From NCBI RefSeq assembly GCF_030161435.1, contig NZ_BSSV01000008.1, positions 62,001 through 126,000 of the forward strand: a stretch of 64,000 bases of DNA. Direction: 5' to 3'. Positions 61,830-64,000 of the stretch are shown piece by piece. The notes beneath the pieces are model-generated. The model saw only the letters and a program-made list of their open reading frames with translations, did not search any database and was not told the origin of the DNA. A program made the translations under genes and the position numbers. This DNA is from Thalassotalea loyana (lineage in GTDB: Bacteria; Pseudomonadota; Gammaproteobacteria; Enterobacterales; Alteromonadaceae). Position 1 is the stretch's first letter, and each line of letters begins with the position of its first letter.

Positions 61830-62381
61830 TCAAACAATTTCAGATGCACCTTGGTTGATTAAAGCTTCATACATTGATTTACCTGAATTAAGTAATACAT
61901 AATTTCCAGAACGATTTATTACTGCAATATTCCGATCAACAAGTAATTTTTTGCACTCATCCCACAAATTTTCCTCAATGCGGGTTGCATCCAGTACAGT
62001 CCTGAACTCTTCATTCTTATTTATTTTTTCCACTAGCTCTTTAGACAGCCCTGCATGTGAGTCAAACAGTATGTCTAGCTCATAGTTATCTAAAGTTACT
62101 CCCCTAGCAATAACGATTAGAAGCGCTTGAATTTTCGAAGATAATTTAGAATTGCTCTGTTCTTCATTTAAAGCTCTAATAAAAAAGCTTTCAGGAACAT
62201 TATCTACAAGCTCATAACCACAGTTAAAATATAAGTCTTTGTATTGTACATAATTTGACATAAGTTCAGTAAAAAGCTTATCTTCGATAATGTCATCATT
62301 ATGAACATCAAGTGTATTCTTATTAATCACTTTACCGTTCATCAGGATATTAAATATTTGCTTACTTAAATTGCTGTTCAT
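61830..62381 (-). CDS. MukE/MksE-like condensin partner (tentative)
   Basis: 183 aa. N-terminal winged-helix-like part with ILMNGKVINKN, a LFTELMSNYVQYKDLYFNCG...YELVDN strand-helix pattern, FFIRALNE, a middle SKIQALLIVIARGVT helix, and a C-terminal second winged helix ending NYVLLNSGKSMYEAL. This order matches the MukE/MksE/JetB type by eye; no catalytic motif exists in that family. Start overlaps the previous stop by 4 bp (ATGA). Evidence is pattern-level only. Confidence 0.45.
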   Translation of the reverse strand: MNSNLSKQIFNILMNGKVINKNTLDVHNDDIIEDKLFTELMSNYVQYKDLYFNCGYELVDNVPESFFIRALNEEQSNSKLSSKIQALLIVIARGVTLDNYELDILFDSHAGLSKELVEKINKNEEFRTVLDATRIEENLWDECKKLLVDRNIAVINRSGNYVLLNSGKSMYEALINQGASEIV

Positions 62382-63808
62382 GCCTCTTGCCTCTGCTCAA
62401 GCGATCTGCGCCAATACCTATATTCATAATTTCCATACTTCACGGCAACGCCATCCCTAGTTTGATTTAATCTTCGTTTTATATCGGGTTTTGCCATAAA
62501 GCTTCTATAACCATGAATTCCATCAATAAGTTGATAATCATCTATAGAATTTGAAAGTAAGTGGTGAATTGATTCAAAAATATCATAGTAGGAAACATCC
62601 ATCTCTAACGAGTTGACTAGTTGAACTATTCTTATCTGCCTGCGCTTTTTATCTCTTTTTTCAGCCAAATCCTCATTCTTAATGGATGGAGTTATTGATT
62701 TATTTACAGTCTCTAATGCTCTGTTTTCTTTAAATACCCTAATTAGCTCTTTCAAGTCTGAAATTGAGTTTTCTTCATCCCAACAAATTTTGGCATTAAA
62801 ACTGTTCGAAAAAGATTTTATACCATGAAGTTTATTGTTCTTAATAATTACACTATCTACATTACTTAACGGTATTTTATTGTTAATCATCTTCCCATCA
62901 TGAAGCTGATACGATTCACTTTTTAATTTATTAAAAGTTATTTCTATCGCATTAAATATGTCCCTACTTCGTTTATGCCTTTTATAGTAACTTAATAAAG
63001 CTCTTTGAATTTCTTTAATATCTTTGTGGTAACTGGTGATCGCTATATGTCGATATTGTATATATGCCGCTAACTTTGGCTGTTGTTCATTCAATAGGTC
63101 TTCTATTTGCCGAATCAGTCTAACAAAAGTATTGCCTCCCTCCATCGGTTGATTAGGGTTTAAGAATTCAATGCTAGGAATTACTTTCCGTTCATATAAT
63201 TTTGTTAACTCTTCCAGTTTTTGTATCGCAGGATTTGAGTGAGGTTCTGCCTTATCGTTATCTAATTTGTCAATATACTCAGAAAGTCTTGCCGCACTTC
63301 CTCTCAAAGAATCTGTATTTCTCTTAATAAGCACCAAAGTGTCAGTGAGCTTTTGTGTGAGCGTTTCATATGCCTCAGTGAACTCATTACTCTCATTAGT
63401 TATAGAGATTCTTTTGAACGTTTCTAGTAAAGATAAAAACTCGACTCGGATCGTTTCATAGTCAGAATTGGATAGGCTTTTAACTCTTTTATTATCGAGG
63501 TGTCTAAACAAGTCGATAAAGAATGTTTGAAAAGTTATCTTATTAGCATTCGGTTTTTTGTCTACTCCAACAATCAAACCATTATGTCTCAAATTATCAA
63601 TCTCAAATGCTATTGCTAATCTCTTCGCATCTGCGGGATCAACTTTTCCAACTAATTTAATTAGCTTTCTGCACTCATAATTATATAAATCAAGATTAAC
63701 GCCATAGTTGGCCTCACTAAAATCCATTTCGTCAATCAAAGTGAATACAACATCCTTGTATTTAATAAACAACTCTATGCATTTACCAGCATCTATTTTT
63801 GCAGTCAT
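62378..63808 (-). CDS. MukF/kleisin-like condensin partner (tentative)
   Basis: 476 aa, predicted largely helical. Residues 1-110 look like a winged-helix N-domain, followed by a long helical bundle (TLVLIKRNTDSLRGSAARLS, AITSYHKDIKEIQRALLSYY) and a C-terminal small domain ending YGNYEYRYWRRSL. Size, order and its placement directly before a MukE-like gene suggest a MukF/MksF/JetA relative, though the DUF3375 signature of Wadjet JetA is not seen. Both ends overlap neighbours by 4 bp. Confidence 0.42.
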   Translation of the reverse strand: MTAKIDAGKCIELFIKYKDVVFTLIDEMDFSEANYGVNLDLYNYECRKLIKLVGKVDPADAKRLAIAFEIDNLRHNGLIVGVDKKPNANKITFQTFFIDLFRHLDNKRVKSLSNSDYETIRVEFLSLLETFKRISITNESNEFTEAYETLTQKLTDTLVLIKRNTDSLRGSAARLSEYIDKLDNDKAEPHSNPAIQKLEELTKLYERKVIPSIEFLNPNQPMEGGNTFVRLIRQIEDLLNEQQPKLAAYIQYRHIAITSYHKDIKEIQRALLSYYKRHKRSRDIFNAIEITFNKLKSESYQLHDGKMINNKIPLSNVDSVIIKNNKLHGIKSFSNSFNAKICWDEENSISDLKELIRVFKENRALETVNKSITPSIKNEDLAEKRDKKRRQIRIVQLVNSLEMDVSYYDIFESIHHLLSNSIDDYQLIDGIHGYRSFMAKPDIKRRLNQTRDGVAVKYGNYEYRYWRRSLEQRQEA

Positions 63809-64000
63809 AAAGTTGCCTCATCAACCACCAAGTGTTCTGATAAGGAATTTTTCAGTTTGCCAAAAAACTCATCCCTGTCGTAGCACACTGTTATTGCTTC
63901 TTCTTCTAAAGCATCTTCACATACAAACTCACCCAATGTGACGAAGTTATTCAAAGAGTCTAACGCAGAAGGGTTTAAATCAGGTGTGGCAGCAAAAACT
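63805..64000 (-). CDS. Unidentified protein, C-terminal fragment
   Basis: The open frame enters from the right edge; 64 complete codons end at a TGA that overlaps the ATG of the MukF-like gene. Visible sequence: VFAATPDLNPSALDS, LGEFVCEDALEEE, ITVCYDRDEFFGKLK, LVVDEATL. A strand followed by AATPDLNPSAL would be compatible with the tail of an SMC-type ATPase, but it is too short to assign. Confidence 0.6.
   Translation of the reverse strand, partial: VFAATPDLNPSALDSLNNFVTLGEFVCEDALEEEAITVCYDRDEFFGKLKNSLSEHLVVDEATL

Noticed and set aside
62378-63808. Calling the right-edge operon a Wadjet system
   Set aside because: No DUF3375, MukB-like JetC or JetD signature is visible, and gene order differs. 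Only a tentative MukE/MukF-like label is supported.

Overview
The window looks like chromosome from a marine gammaproteobacterium, most likely order Alteromonadales (Colwellia/Thalassotalea-like). This rests on moderately AT-rich DNA, a trp operon with a trpCF fusion, a CsiV-family gene after mfd, several cyclic-di-GMP proteins, and a CsrB-type small RNA. The genus call is inference. No tRNA, rRNA, insertion sequence, prophage or CRISPR array was recognised.

Layout. 1-7009 is a tryptophan operon (tail of a DAHP synthase, trpE, trpG, trpD, trpCF, trpB, trpA) ending in a hairpin terminator. 7064-20910 holds housekeeping and envelope genes: a nucleotide-sugar-epimerase-like protein, a large Ig-like lipoprotein, an AguB-like amidase, mfd, a CsiV-family gene, two small DUF genes, feoAB under a probable Fur box, and a DUF2750 gene. 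21004-25416 is a four-gene leftward operon for a two-subunit molybdenum hydroxylase (XdhC-like, MocA-like, 2Fe-2S subunit, molybdopterin subunit). 25591-25940 is an untranslated leftward gene: about 20 GGA motifs, mostly in small hairpin loops, then a strong terminator. I read it as a CsrB-family regulatory RNA, with a GacA/UvrY-type box about 180 bp upstream.

28.7-39.6 kb is an array of integron gene cassettes. All its ORFs run leftward and are separated by attC-like sites of about 75-100 bp. No integron integrase is present in the window, so it is a CALIN (attC cluster lacking an integrase), at least locally. Cargo includes a putative phage abortive-infection protein (putAbiC type), a PD-(D/E)XK nuclease-like protein, two HEPN-like proteins, a DHFR/RibD-like protein, an exported esterase, small membrane proteins and several unknowns.

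39.8-48.9 kb returns to chromosomal genes: two c-di-GMP enzymes, an HxlR regulator with a divergent oxidoreductase, an EamA transporter, GNAT, PhzF and a DUF4136 lipoprotein. 49.0-51.6 kb is a branched-chain amino-acid operon: promoter, Leu/Val/Ile-rich leader peptide, attenuator, and both acetolactate synthase subunits. 51.7-59.9 kb carries GNAT, a sirtuin that seems to lack its zinc site, a DEAD-box helicase, glgA/glgC with a small CBM48-like gene, an exported methyltransferase-like protein, a DnaQ-like exonuclease and a membrane-anchored FKBP. After a hairpin-rich gap, 60.2-64.0 kb is AT-rich and of accessory character: a SEC-C/TPR protein and a tightly overlapping operon whose two complete genes look like MukE- and MukF-type condensin partners, with a third gene running off the right edge.
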